Shown: positions 36,224 through 48,100 of the stretch, piece by piece
Position numbering within the stretch: the first letter of the stretch is position 1
Layout of the letters: each line of letters starts with the position of its first letter
From: Rhabditophanes sp. KR3021
Lineage: Eukaryota; Nematoda; Chromadorea; Rhabditida; Alloionematidae
Reading direction: 5' to 3'
Assembly (NCBI GenBank): GCA_963281155.1
Contig: CAUJLY010000002.1
Span: 6,386,001-6,450,000 of the forward strand
DNA length: 64,000 bases
Made by a program: the position numbers and the translations under genes
Notes under the pieces: model-generated
The model's database searches: none
What the model was told of the DNA's origin: nothing
The model's input: only the letters and a program-made list of their open reading frames with translations

Positions 36224-37273
36224 ATGAATTTGAATGATTATTTGATGCCCGTTCATGATACTATAATGTTTTATGGAAGTATTTTAGCTATCATATTGAA
36301 TTTAGGTAGTTTTTTATTGATGCATTTCGTTCCTTCGAAAAGAAGAGATCCTTTTAAGTTTTTGATGAAATGGGGTCGATTCGTTGATATATTTATACCT
36401 GTTACTATGGGATTAATGACAGAAATTAGAAACCTCCCTGGTCATTCCGGTGTGGTAACTCGAGGAATATGTGGTCTTTTGAAAAGTCCTTGGTGTTCTA
36501 GATTAAATGTAGTGATGTCAATGGTTATTAGTGATATTCTTTTTGCAATGATTGTGATAACTGGTCTAATGAGGTAAATATGGATAATTCAATTAATTAA
36601 TCTTTTAGGTATAACGTTTTTATCCGTAAGACAACACTTTTCAAAACAACTTTACGGGATAAATTATTGTTATTCATTATTGTTGTAGCATCCCCGGTTG
36701 CTTTGTTGGCAACATCTTACAATTTAATTGTTATAGACGACAATTTTATTTATACTGGTAGACAGGTAAGTAAACACATATCATATTTATTTAATATTAT
36801 TATTTCAGCAAAAAGAAGAATTTGATTTTTATCGTCAATCAAATTTTACTGTCCTATTAATATCACTATATCCATTGAATTCATATTCTTACGCAATGGT
36901 CTTCTTTGCAATTTCATTAATCGATGCTTTTATATTTGGAGTTTTCTGCTTTTATATACCTCTAGAAATGTCTTTATGGAGAGCAGTAGCTGAAAGTAAT
37001 GACGACACAGCTGGAAAGGTTAAAAACAGCATTTATTTCTTAAGATTTCAAAATTTAATTCCGACAGTGGCATTTATTGTATTAATAATTCCATTAGTTA
37101 GTACATTTCTTCAAATAGATTCTATTTTCCAAGGTACCAATAGAATTGCTTTTGCCATAGTATTAGTATATTTTTATGTAACCCCATTTTTTACTTTGTA
37201 TCATTATTATAAGAATGATTTTAATTTTGGGTGTTTTAAGAAAAATACTTTTGTACTTCCCTCAACAAGTTGA
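36224..37273 (+). CDS. Nematode seven-helix receptor, class unresolved
   Basis: Three exons, 36224-36573, 36609-36765 and 36809-37273, with introns of only 35 and 43 nt, give 323 residues. About seven hydrophobic helices are visible: IMFYGSILAIILNLGSFLL, FVDIFIPVTMGLM, VVMSMVISDILFAMIVITGL, LLLFIIVVASPVALL, SYAMVFFAISLIDAFIFGVF, LIPTVAFIVLIIPLV and IAFAIVLVYFYVTPFF. The terminal YVTPFFTLYHYY recalls the last helix of Str/Srh-type chemoreceptors. It is probably a chemosensory or peptide receptor; the ligand is unknown. The class assignment is inference. Confidence 0.6.
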
Positions 37274-38716
37274 AATTAATAAATAAGTTTCCGGATGCAT
37301 TTGTGGACTATCAACTAAATCGAGACATAAATTAACATAACTTTCACACAACTTTAACGCAAACCATAAAATGTTACAAATTAATAATAAGAGATTCAAT
37401 TTTCCATATTCTTAAAATACCATCCAAAATGGATAACATCTTCATAATGAATATATGTATCACTAAATGTTGAAAGAAGGCAACAGCGGGCTACAGAGGT
37501 TAAGCAAAATTAAGGAAAGACTATTTATTATCGAAATTACTACATTCATAAATCATTTACAAACATCAAAATATACATAATAATACGATAATAAACAAAG
37601 TATGTTTTACTATGCAAAATATACGACACTAAATGCAGTTCCTGTATTAATAAAAACATTTGTTAGTGGTCGCTTAGGTTGATTACAGTAACATCAGCAT
37701 TTATTGACCGAATCCAACTTTTTCTCTTTAGAACATCCAAGCCTAATTGCATCCCAATTAATAACTAAGAGTTTTGAAGAATTCGATACAGTAAAGTTAA
37801 CTTTTTTAACGTAGTTTATATTTATAATTGGGATATTTTGGAATGTCATAAGGAAATTCGGATAAAAATCCAATTTTGGAGAAAAATTAATACCCAGTTT
37901 CTTTATATGTGTGTAAGATCCTGACATTTGGGACCCATATTAGTTATATAAAATTTACAGCCATACAGCTTAAGTACAACGTTTGTATATATATTTATCA
38001 TCGTAAATTAATAAAGCAACAAGTATATATAAGATTTGAATAAAAATCACTTTAAAATTATCCATCATCTTTTGTTTGGGCATAAAAGTTTGAATTTTTA
38101 GTATCCATTATACTACACGATAATTTTGATATCTTCCATTAGTTGCAATATCTTCATTTTGTTTATTAACTTCAGTTGCTTTAATATCTTCATTCAAAAT
38201 TTGTAGAAGACCAAAAATCGCTCCATAGTAGATTCAACAGTTTAGTGAAAAGTGTAAAAGTATCGAAGCTAACAAAACAGATGTAAGATCAGCAAAATTG
38301 AAACTATAAATGAAACATTATGAAACACTAAATAAATTGTAGTTTATGCACTTAACCACATATTAGTTACAAATATTTTTGATTTTGGCTACTATTTGTG
38401 CTGTGAACTTAAGATAATGCAGCACTCAGTAAATTGAATTGAATATGATGTTATCAGTGTACACAAAGTATCTATTTACTTATCAATCATAGATTGTCAA
38501 AAAAATGAAATAAGGCGTGATTGTAAGAGTGATGCAACAGCCTTTATTTAAAATAGTGTAGTAAAACGAGATAGTTAGGTAATAAACAACCTTTTTATGA
38601 CGTTTCAACTTTCGAGAAAGTTCAAGAATTATCAAAATAAAAGTATAAAAGGATTCAGTCTGGTCAGTAATGTATCTTAGTTTCAACTAATATTTACTAC
38701 CACTAAACTAACTACA
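37274..38716. other. Spacer with a weak MSP-like frame
   Basis: About 1.4 kb, AT-rich. On minus, an ATG frame of 77 codons (37694-37927) reads MSGSYTHIKKLGINFSPKLD and later NFTVSNSSKLLVINW, faintly like the start of a major sperm protein domain; it then ends in a Lys-rich tail. It is not called as a gene. The last 80 nt hold the metallothionein promoter. Confidence 0.35.
38644..38650 (+). promoter_or_regulatory. TATA box of the metallothionein gene
   Basis: TATAAAA at 38644-38650, 73 nt before the ATG, in the position expected for a core promoter. An AGATAA GATA-factor-like site lies further up at 38412. C. elegans metallothioneins are known to depend on intestinal GATA factors; the link here is inference. 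Confidence 0.5.
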
Positions 38717-38911
38717 ATGGATTCCTGCAAGAACAACCAATGCTGTGTTTTGAATGCCTGTGACATTGTCTCGAAAAGCCAATCCTGTGGAAATTGTGGA
38801 GACAAATGCAATTGCTCCAACAATTGCTACAACCAATCTAATGCCGCTTCATGTTGCTGCTCTTGCAAATGTGGAGGAGAATGCAAATGTGCTGGAAACT
38901 GCAACTGTTAA
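38717..38911 (+). CDS. Metallothionein
   Basis: A 64-residue protein with 18 cysteines, in CxC, CC and CxxC arrangements and without aromatic residues except one Tyr. It begins MDSCKNNQCCVLNACDIVSK and ends CGGECKCAGNCNC, a typical metal-thiolate cluster. Intronless, with a true ATG. It should bind zinc or cadmium and buffer metals in the cytosol. The size is close to C. elegans MTL-1/MTL-2 (about 60-75), but the Cys layout is not the same, and a CCC triplet (SCCCSCKC) is unusual. A clean TATA box lies upstream, consistent with a strongly inducible gene. Confidence 0.85.
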   Translation: MDSCKNNQCCVLNACDIVSKSQSCGNCGDKCNCSNNCYNQSNAASCCCSCKCGGECKCAGNCNC

Positions 38912-39029
38912 ATGCACGAATATCTTCTAAATACTTTAAACAATTAACGCATTTATATTTTGAATATCTTTATAAAATAAATGCACACAATTAATAAAGT
39001 AATTTTAATAGGATTCTAATGTTGTTAAT

Positions 39030-39362
39030 TTAAATAATACACTTTATCAATCGTTGTTTCTTACTAAATGTTATTATCTGATCTCCATGCTTATTTAATA
39101 TATCCAAATTTCGACAATTAGTATCTTCATCTTTTCTGTTTCCATGGGAATCAAGTGCTGGTGGCAAACACCTTATAGGAGTTTGTAATTTAGCTGGATA
39201 TATGTTTCTTGCATTAGTCAACATGTTACTGCCTTGGCCATTTATTCTAAAAGCATTTCTATTTGATTGATCATTAACACGAGTAGCATTACTATAAGCT
39301 TGACTATTTACTTGAGTAAAATCACTAGCATGACCATTAACCAGTGATAATGTTTCAATATT
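39030..39362 (-). CDS. Possible small Asn-rich repeat protein or terminal exon
   Basis: An open frame of about 110 codons on minus; the only ATG in it is at 39222-39224. At 39207-39341 it encodes four related 10-13-residue units: VNGHASDFTQ, VNSQAYSNATR, VNDQSNRNAFR, INGQGSNMLTNAR. The end is charged (ITFSKKQRLIKCII). Repetition at the protein level suggests a coding history. No start exon was found. It sits just downstream of the SRT receptor gene on the same strand, so an alternative 3' exon of that gene is conceivable. Confidence 0.35.
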   Translation of the reverse strand, partial: NIETLSLVNGHASDFTQVNSQAYSNATRVNDQSNRNAFRINGQGSNMLTNARNIYPAKLQTPIRCLPPALDSHGNRKDEDTNCRNLDILNKHGDQIITFSKKQRLIKCII

Positions 39363-39486
39363 TCAAACTGTCTTTATTCGATTTTGTTAACTCAATATAA
39401 TCTTATGAGAGTATAGCCTCCATACATTTTAAACGGTTAAATATAAATGTTATGATAAACAATTAGAATTGGGAAAAATAAATATT

Positions 39487-40482
39487 TCATTTAATGTTTG
39501 CGTTTAAAGTTGCAGGTGTTACATTAATTATTGTTATTTCACTTCCTTTTAACCATCCCGGAAAATAATTTTTATAGAAAGTCCTTTTAACTGTATTATT
39601 TAGGATCATGCACGTTAAAGCAGTAACTCCGTGAGATCCTTGAAATGCCATATGAGCTATTATCAGTAAATACCTGTTGACTGGAAAATAATTCATATAA
39701 ACATATATTGAAGCTGCAATTGTAGAAAATCCTGTAATAATTAAAGATTGAATGAACATTTTTGTTTGAAAAGTTGTGAGTGATATTTTGTGATTTTTAT
39801 AATATTGGATCAAGACGTAAATACATAATATTGAATAAACACAAAATAATGATCCAACGACAACAATATTGAATATATCATGAGGTATATTTTGATAATT
39901 TGAGTCAAATATTGCATTAACTTTGTCAATTCCAAAATACGGGTCAAAGAAGAAAGCCATATCGGAAAATACTGGAACTGGAAGAAAAAGCATTAAACAA
40001 ATCCCAAACAAGTAGGCAAAAGCAATCCAAATATAAACTTTTTTATCAGAAAATAGAAAATCAGCTAGATCAGGATTAATGAAATCTAGACAACGGTTTA
40101 AACCCAAAATCACAGTCAAGCTTGAAGCTATGTACCACATCGGCAACGCCAAGACTGAAATTAAGTAGGAAGGTAAGCCAATATGACAAAAGCTATAACC
40201 TTTGAAGGCATTATATGCTGTAAATATAGACCCACAAGGAAGTGCTATCACATCAGCAATACTTATAAATGTCATTAAAATGTACGAAGTATTCTTTTGA
40301 AATTCAGCTGTTGTAATTACTAACAATGTTGGTATGTACAAAATCAAATATATTAAGCCTGGAATGAAATATAATAAAGCAATATCTAAATTTGGTCTAA
40401 TATATAATTGCCATTCTTGATCAGTTAGAACATTACAGTTGTAGTATTTGTGATATGTAGCTGGATCCAAAGTAAACCACAT
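39487..40482 (-). CDS. Serpentine chemoreceptor, class T (SRT)
   Basis: Seven-helix nematode chemoreceptor expected in sensory cilia. Intronless, 331 residues, from ATG 40480-40482. The N-terminus has the SRT signature: HKYYNCNVLTDQEWQ followed by RPNLDIALLYFIPGLIYLIL. Other matching parts are YILMTFISIADVIALP, PMWYIASSLTVILGLNRCLD (the NRC turn after helix 3) and a final LTCMILNNTVKRTFYKNY. Seven helices can be counted. The lack of introns in a genome where nearly all genes have small ones is notable for a family member. The ligand is unknown. Confidence 0.85.
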   Translation of the reverse strand: MWFTLDPATYHKYYNCNVLTDQEWQLYIRPNLDIALLYFIPGLIYLILYIPTLLVITTAEFQKNTSYILMTFISIADVIALPCGSIFTAYNAFKGYSFCHIGLPSYLISVLALPMWYIASSLTVILGLNRCLDFINPDLADFLFSDKKVYIWIAFAYLFGICLMLFLPVPVFSDMAFFFDPYFGIDKVNAIFDSNYQNIPHDIFNIVVVGSLFCVYSILCIYVLIQYYKNHKISLTTFQTKMFIQSLIITGFSTIAASIYVYMNYFPVNRYLLIIAHMAFQGSHGVTALTCMILNNTVKRTFYKNYFPGWLKGSEITIINVTPATLNANIK

Positions 40483-41956
40483 TTTTAGACAAGCAATAAC
40501 AATAAACGGAAATTTCTAGTTAAAACATGTGTATATTTTTAATTTAAAAAATATTTGTATTGAAGTTAATATCATATTGCTTGAAAACTGTCTAATATTA
40601 GTCATAACAGTACAATCAACATTTTATAGAAATACATAGGATTTTGACATTTTTGTATCACAAAAGTACTAATTTGACGTTATTCAGTATTGTTTTTAAC
40701 ATATGAAGAGGATATTATTTAATATGTTCACAAAAAGTTTAATTCAAGGTTAATATTGAATTTATTAAATATGGTATTACAAATTTAGCATTAGATTATA
40801 AAATATATCGCATTTAAATTGAAATGTCTATAATAATGGTGTTTGAAATAACTATAAATTTTCGTTAAAGAAAGTGGTTTTACTTCCTTTTAGTCGTATT
40901 TGTAATGCTTCTAGATTTAATTTCTCAAATATTATTTGGCGTATCTTTAATTGGAAGTTTACTTGCTTTATCAGTATTTTGATTATATAATATTAATAAT
41001 AAATTAATTTACAATAATCAAAACATTCCTTTACTTATTCATAATAAATAAAGATTTATTTCAACAAATATTTTTTATTTCTTAACAGCAGTATTAGAAC
41101 TTAATCACCTTTGCAAATGTGAGTAATTGTTTCGCCTGTATCCATAAGTGATTTAAGAGCTGTGTCAGTTAATTTGTTGGGAATTACTTTATCCGTTATA
41201 TTTTCGAACAACTTTAATAACTGAAACGCAGCTGATGTATCAGAATCGCTACTGATTAGTTGAATTAGACACATGGCCAACAAAATAATAGAGGATTATC
41301 ATGTTTTATACCATTTTTTGCTTATTAATTCAATGTATTTTCTGTTTCGAATAACAATAATACTGTGATCAGACAATATTAAGTAGATTATTTGGCCTAC
41401 GATCTAATCTTCTGCATATTAAGTTTTTGAAGTGTGTAGATTAAATTGCATTATTATGAGTAACTACATATTTATAAACTTAAACTCAGGTAGTTATTAG
41501 CTATCATGTTTTATTCTAAATGTGTTATTTTGTTCTTAATTAATTGTAAAGATGAACGTAAAATAACTAATTCACTATTTTATTATTCGAATCCTAAGTT
41601 TCTATAATATGAATGAACAATCAATTATTAGCAATAATGGATGTCGTTATTAATGAAGGAATTGAATTTAAGGTAATATCAACCAAATAAACATAATTTT
41701 CCACCCGAACAAATAATAGAACACCAAACAAATGAAAATCATAAGATAAACAACTTGGGTAATAAATAATTTATTAAATCTAAAATTAAAATGATGTATT
41801 CTTGATACTTTGTAATATGCAAAAACTTAAAAATATTTTTCAATTAATTTCCAATTAGGATGCAATAAGTAGTAAAAGATACCTTTACAAGCCACCATAC
41901 TTTATCGTATTTGTCACCATCTATTCTTTATAACTCGTCATTTAATAAAACTAATA
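40483..41956. other. Spacer of 1.5 kb between SRT gene and MUS81
   Basis: Very AT-rich. On minus, a 57-57-codon-scale frame ending at 41101 starts near ATG 41272 (MCLIQLISSDSDTSAAFQLL) and looks like a small secreted peptide, but no signal peptide or start exon was confirmed. A 25-codon ATG frame on + at 40905 is discussed under rejected items. Nothing else was recognised. Confidence 0.3.
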
Positions 41957-43395
41957 ATGCCAAGTCAAGTCCGAGTTACAGTTAAGAAGAAGTGGGCCCG
42001 TAATATCTTTTATGGCAAATTATTACGTGATTGGAAGGAACTAGCTACATGTCCTAAGATTAAACGTAATTTAAATGCTGCAGTAGAGGGAATTACAAAG
42101 TATCCCTTTCATTTGGTAGATCAAACAGAATTAAAACAAGTTCCAGGTATATAACTTAAACCATCATTTTAGTTTGCTTTATAGGAATCGGTAAAACGCT
42201 GTCATCAAAATTGGATGTTGCCTATCGCGAAGTTTGCAATTTTATGGATACGGAACCAGACATGGAAACCATAGAAAGACTTGGAAGGGGTGAGGCTTTG
42301 GCCTTGCTTAAGACTTCTAAAGAAACGAATAACGAGTACAAAACAAAACCTACGAGAACTGCTTTATCACAATCAATTGAAAATGTGCGCATCCAATCCC
42401 AGTCCTCTCAGTCGTTTGCCACAAACCAATTAACAACCAAAAGAAAATGTTATGGCATTAAACCATCAATATCCAGTTTAGATGACATCCGATACTCATC
42501 ACAATTAATCAGTAGTCAGTCGTTAAACAAGTTTAATGATGCAAATGAAAACAATAATTATGGAGATGCACTGGAATCATCTATTTACTTTGTTAATCCT
42601 TCCACTGAATCTGGACGAGTACTTTTGATTTGTGATAATCGAGAGCAAGGTGGTAATAGAGGCTATAAATCAGTAATTGATCATTTGATCAAAATGAAAG
42701 TACCTTTTGAACTTAGGCCTCTATCGGTTGGTGATTTTGTATGGATTTGGAAGACTCCGTCAAGGGAGATTGTTCTTGATTACGTTGTTGAAAGAAAGAG
42801 TTGGGAAGATTTGAGGGCCAGTATTCGATCTGATAGATTGGAAGATCAAAAAACTAGAATGAAAGAGTGTGGGGCAAGCCATCTTGTGTTGCTGGCTGAA
42901 GGAAAAGATATTAAAGATACTAGTTTAGAACAATGTCTCATTACTTTTAGTGTAACTCATAAGTTTATCATACAACGAACTGAAACCACAGCTGAAACTG
43001 CTGAATTCCTTCAAATTTTGACTGACAGATTTGAGGAAAGAGCTGAAACGGAGACAGTAAGTTTAAATCAGATTATGATAAGTCACATATATTAATTCTA
43101 GTTCAACGGCCCTGAATTTTTCCACTATCAAGACCAAAACAAAAAGACAAAACCTCTTTCGGTTCGTGAGATATTTGCCAAACAATTGATTGTATGTCCC
43201 CAAATAACAATGGACAAAGCCTTACTCATAACCCAGAGGTTTCCAAATTTTGCCTCTTTATTCAAACTATACCAAATAAATAATCAAAAAGGAAACGAGG
43301 ATAAATTATGTCCGAAAATTCTGCTACATGCTCATATCTCCCAAATATCAGTATCACAGTCTACGCAATTGGCACTATTTTTTAATCAACTATAA
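41957..43395 (+). CDS. MUS81 structure-specific endonuclease catalytic subunit
   Basis: Nuclease that cuts branched DNA at stalled forks and recombination intermediates, together with EME1. Exons 41957-42146, 42185-43056 and 43102-43395 (introns 38 and 45 nt) give 451 residues. An N-terminal helix-hairpin region leads to a disordered Ser/Gln-rich linker. The ERCC4 nuclease core reads LLICDNREQGG, LSVGDFVWIWKT, DYVVERKSWEDLRASI (catalytic ERKxxxDL) and RLEDQKTRMKECG. SVREIFAKQL in the last exon matches human SVREVFARQL and begins the C-terminal HhH2. It is shorter than human MUS81 (551). All catalytic residues are present. Confidence 0.93.
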
Positions 43396-45182
43396 ACATG
43401 ACCAAATATACTTGTACACATAAAGATTCTAATATATTACTCAATAAAATTGTTCATAAAAACTCCTTCCACCTCTGTTAATCACGTAACAATTGTTATT
43501 TAATGTTATTATTGTTTTAACATACATGAACATGACACCTTAAAAAATATTTGACAAAGTTAGATGATCCATGTTAAATACATATTCTTTATATGCTAAC
43601 TTATTTGCTTATATTCAGACCTAGTGCAAGGTTGTTAATGTTTGACTACTAACCAGTCTTACCATATAAATTTTTGATATTTGCATGATGTTAACAACAA
43701 TCATATCTAAATTAATTACAACCACTCAAATTAGCTTGCGCCCCTTTCTTTTTGACAAAAAGTTTCCTTTTTTGGTTTGGCGCATATCATTTGATTGAAA
43801 AGATAAGCATAATCATTATGAGTGATCTTTCATGCAAATTATTTCAAAGGTTCCGTATAATATTTGTTCAATATTTGATATAATATTTTTCATATCCGAT
43901 CAAACCTTTTTAATGTTGACCTTTAAGGTTTTATTCATTTTGAGAAGGGAGGAGAGTTGATCGCCACGGCTAATGTCTTTTCTCATTTGAGTGATTAAAT
44001 GCAGCCATTTTAAGTAGGCTGTCATCTTGCCTTCCTTATACAACTGTTGTTCTTTAATTATTCTAAATTTATTACACCAAAAAATCATTACCTTCCCCGG
44101 TGTTCAGACTATTATTCCTTTTTTTGCCCCCAAATTAACATCCATTATTCCTGTATTTAAATATTTTAATCAAAACTATACTGACTAAATTTAATCAAAA
44201 ATGTCAATTCATTCTAACCTGACCATGTTTATATTAACTTTTCTCATTTTTAATCAGTTTCACTTCGAAACAGAAACAATAAGGATACATCAATTCTCAC
44301 TTCTCTGTTTGATAATAATGGAAAGTATTAAAGCCTAAAAGCTTTCAAAATTAATTTATAAATAGTTTTGTTAGTACTTTGCAAAAATGTAATATTATAT
44401 TGATATATTATTCACTCATTTACAACTCAAAGACCTGTTTTGATTGTGTCGTTTCATTTAGTCAAAAGGTGATGTCAAGAAGTGGTAGTTACCCTTTTTT
44501 GGTGAAGTCTTAATCATTTTAACCATCATACATGATTTTAGCTACAAAATTTCAGCCAATTTGATAAAAGTTAACTCAATTTGGTATGACTCTACACTTT
44601 ACAACAAAAGAGAAAGCCTTTCTAACATTTATCATTTTGCCATCAAAGCCACCCTCTCCTGTCTCCTAAATCAACTTCTTTTTGACTTGATTCCGCGCCC
44701 GCACAACACTCTTACCTACAAATCATTTTTAGCCTATTTATGTAAATGTTGAAATTTAAAATTGACCATGAAAATTATATAAATACTATATATACTTCTT
44801 AGACAAAAGACTTGGGTTAACTTCTTTTTTGTTTGTTGTTATACTATCTATTCTCCTATTTGCTGGTACTTTTTTGATGTAACCTAGTGTTAGGGTTGTT
44901 AAGTTGGTTGGTGGCGATAAGAAGTGTGTTATGATATAAATTCTTTATGACCATCAAAATTGGATCATTGAGACTTTTTTAATTGCATTACCTTTAATTG
45001 GTGTATTACACTTTTTTAATTGAAACACCTTTTTGTAACCTTTTTTGTGCAATAAACTTTTTAAGTATTCATTTCATTGCCAAGCACTTTACTTTAATTG
45101 TTGCCAACTTAATAAATCATTTCAGGTTGAATTCCCATATTACACGACTGAGTCAAAAACCTGCTCACAATCTTTTTAAATC
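43396..45182. other. Spacer of 1.8 kb
   Basis: AT-rich DNA between MUS81 and the MOLO1-type gene. A minus-strand frame at 43900-44088 (MTAYLKWLHLITQMRKDISR in its middle) looks somewhat protein-like but has no flanking exons and is not called. No RNA gene was recognised. Confidence 0.35.
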
Positions 45183-48100
45183 ATGCTCAAAATCCATCAT
45201 ATCCTTCTGTTATCCATGGTAAGTATGCCCTTCAAGGAAAGACAAAACTAAAGGAATGAGTAATGAGATATAATCAAAAGTAAAATTACTAAAGTAGGCA
45301 ATTATTCATAACTATTCAATAACCATCTTTAATCATTTTCCTTTATGATAGCCTGTAAAACACGTCTTTATAGAAATTGTTTAATTAGCAATGGTTTAAC
45401 CATCATCAGGTCTATGTTTTGATACAGAGAAATTACTCTTTTCAAAACATGTTTTATATTAAACATTATTTATTAATTCAAATGTATATTGTTTTTTAAA
45501 GGTATTCAGACACTTTATTTGGTACTCACTGAATCGTTCTTTCAATCCTTTTTTCCCTTTGACGTATTTAGATGCAAAAACTAGATTGGATAAATTGAAA
45601 TTAACCTTTCACTTAGAGAAAAAGATTGTTTTGATGTTAGTAGGACTAATTGTCTTTTATATCAAAAAGAACACTAATAGTTTATTATGTCAAATTGTTT
45701 ATTGTTCTAATTTCAGTTTTTATTGACAACATCACTTTTGACACAAGAAGTCACTTCAAAACCCCAAGATGAGCCTGTTTTAACAGATTTCTTCGAAGAT
45801 TACGAACTTTGCAAGAAAGACAGTAACTTTGGCAAAAATAAATTCGTCTGTGATCCCGACCATTCTCTTCGAAGTGACACAGTTGGCAAGTTGGAAGCAC
45901 TTCTATTGGAATTACAAGCAAGTCATACCAAGGTTATGCATTACATTTTATTTTTTTAGGACAGTCTCAAATGCCCTTGCACAGTTGGTTGTCCTGTTCG
46001 TGGACTTGCAAACAAAAATTCATACCTCGGCTTATTACAAGTAACTACAAATGGAAAAATTCAGAAAACTGGTAAGACTATAGAAGAAGCTGCTAAGCAT
46101 ATGTATGCTAATCAAGAAATCGGTGCTGGGGAATGTGACAATGGCGTTGTCATATTTTATACGAGAGACACTAATCAAGTAAGTTTTTTGACACTAATTC
46201 TTGGTTATCAACTTTTTGATCCTTGACTAGATGTCTTTTTTAAAAATAATTTGTCTTTTTCAAATAATTTTTCTTGTTAAATATAATTTATCGTGTCATC
46301 AATTATTCAAAATTTGTAGAGGTTTTAATGTCATCAAAATAGTTTTTTCCTAAATAATTAAAACTAAAAAAAATATTGAATCGACAAAGTTTAATAAAAA
46401 CTTGCAATTATAACTTTTGAGGGACACATTAATTTGACAAAAGATGTCATTTAACTTTTTAATGTGTTAAATCCAACCTATTATAATACACAGAAATAAA
46501 AACATCAAAAATTTATTTAGAAACTAGAATCAATGACATATTTTAATGCAAACATCTTCTGAATTAAAAGTGGACCCATTAATTGTGCACTTGCAGATAA
46601 TAGCATGTAAACATCTTCAATTGAACATTTGTCGTTATCCACATTACTTACTTGGACATCAAAATGTACTCTGCATTTTCGGCTAGTTTTTTGGAAGTTA
46701 CATCTATTTTTGCAAGAATAGTTTCCAACATAGAACCGCTTTGCTTCTTGGTGTCGTTGATCTCTTTCATCTTATTTGTTTTTGGCATATTCACTTTCAT
46801 GAAAAGAAAATTTGGTTTGTTCGTTATCACCATTTTCTGCTATGATCCTACATAAAACAACACTTCTTTTTGAACATTCAAGCTATAGATGTTTTTGCCA
46901 GTATCACCGGACAAGTTGTTCAGTGCTGAAATTTTCAAAAGGGTAATTACTTGTAAAAGTTCATAAACATTCCGGAAGATGTGGATCTTTGGGGATCTCT
47001 TAATAGCTTCTTAATCTCCAGCTAGCTTTAATAATCGGGCAAGCTCTGACTCATTTGAATTAGCACAAAAGATGAATTTGACAGCTTCCTCTGTGCACAT
47101 ATTTTCTCCCTTCTCTAAAATACTTAATTGAACTTAGCAAATTTGTATGTTTTTCCTGATGATTGGTTAAAAACGAATTACAATATAAAAGCCATCATTA
47201 CTTACCTTCTCTTTCCTAACAAAAATGATAGCATTAGCCATACCAACAGGTTCAATTCTTTTTACTTTGAGTGAGACTTCCATTAGTTTGTCCAGTTTTC
47301 TTTTGCGACCATGGTAGATTAACTTCAGGGGTGAGCTGTTTATTAATCTAAAATATCGTAATTAATAAGATAAACAATATAATTAATAAGGATACACACG
47401 TAGTAGCCTCGTTAAAGTAAGAATTAATTGGGAAAACATCTTTATGATATCCTACAAGCACTTGTTAAATAACTTTACCTTAACCAGAAAGATGGTGCAA
47501 AGCATCTTAAGTGGCTTAAACTTTGAAGCATAAATTTATATTTTTTCAGTTGTCAACATATAGCGGTGACAATAAATTCGTAGTCCTTCAACCAAATGAC
47601 CTCACCAAATTACACGAATTTGCTCAAAAGGGAATTCCAGCAGAGAATAATGAGGCACTTCAAATTATTATACAGTCCTTGAAAGAACCAACGTATAGGA
47701 GAGCTAATGAAATTGAAAAGTCCGAATTGTCACCATCTGTTATTGGCTTGTTAATTGCTCTTCTGGTATTTTTTATAGTTTTGGCTTTTTTGCTGGCATG
47801 CTGTTGTGGAAGGTTTTGCTGTTGTTTTACTCAAAAACATAAGGAGAGAAAGGGAGAGTATGTGGTTAACCATGAAAATAGCTCTACTTCAATCATGAAG
47901 GGACCGGAGCCTTTTTACGTTGTTCCGCATTCAGAGTATGGGATGTCTCCACACCACGAAGATGCTATTTATTCCACCCCTTACTCCGTGCCACTTTATT
48001 CGATGTCTCGCCCAACAACTCCTTCCTCAGTTCATCTAAACAAAATTAGATCATTGAATTTGGCACCAGAACCAACTATGTCCCAATTCACATCTCCCCT

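Noticed and set aside
37694..37927. Minus frame faintly like a major sperm protein domain
   Set aside because: Only about 20 residues resemble the family, and the second half of the domain is missing.
40905..41051. Frame on + starting MLLDLISQILFGVSLIGSLL with TGA inside, which reads on if TGA is Trp, suggesting inserted mitochondrial DNA
   Set aside because: Too short, and it does not match a mitochondrial protein I can name; the flanks show no mitochondrial genes or tRNAs.
41580..41600. TATTCGAATCCTA, similar to a tRNA B box
   Set aside because: No A box, acceptor stem or anticodon arm at proper distances.
43900..44088. Minus frame of 62 codons, MIFWCNKFRII start
   Set aside because: Protein-like but with an in-frame TTTAG just upstream and no partner exon; not enough support.
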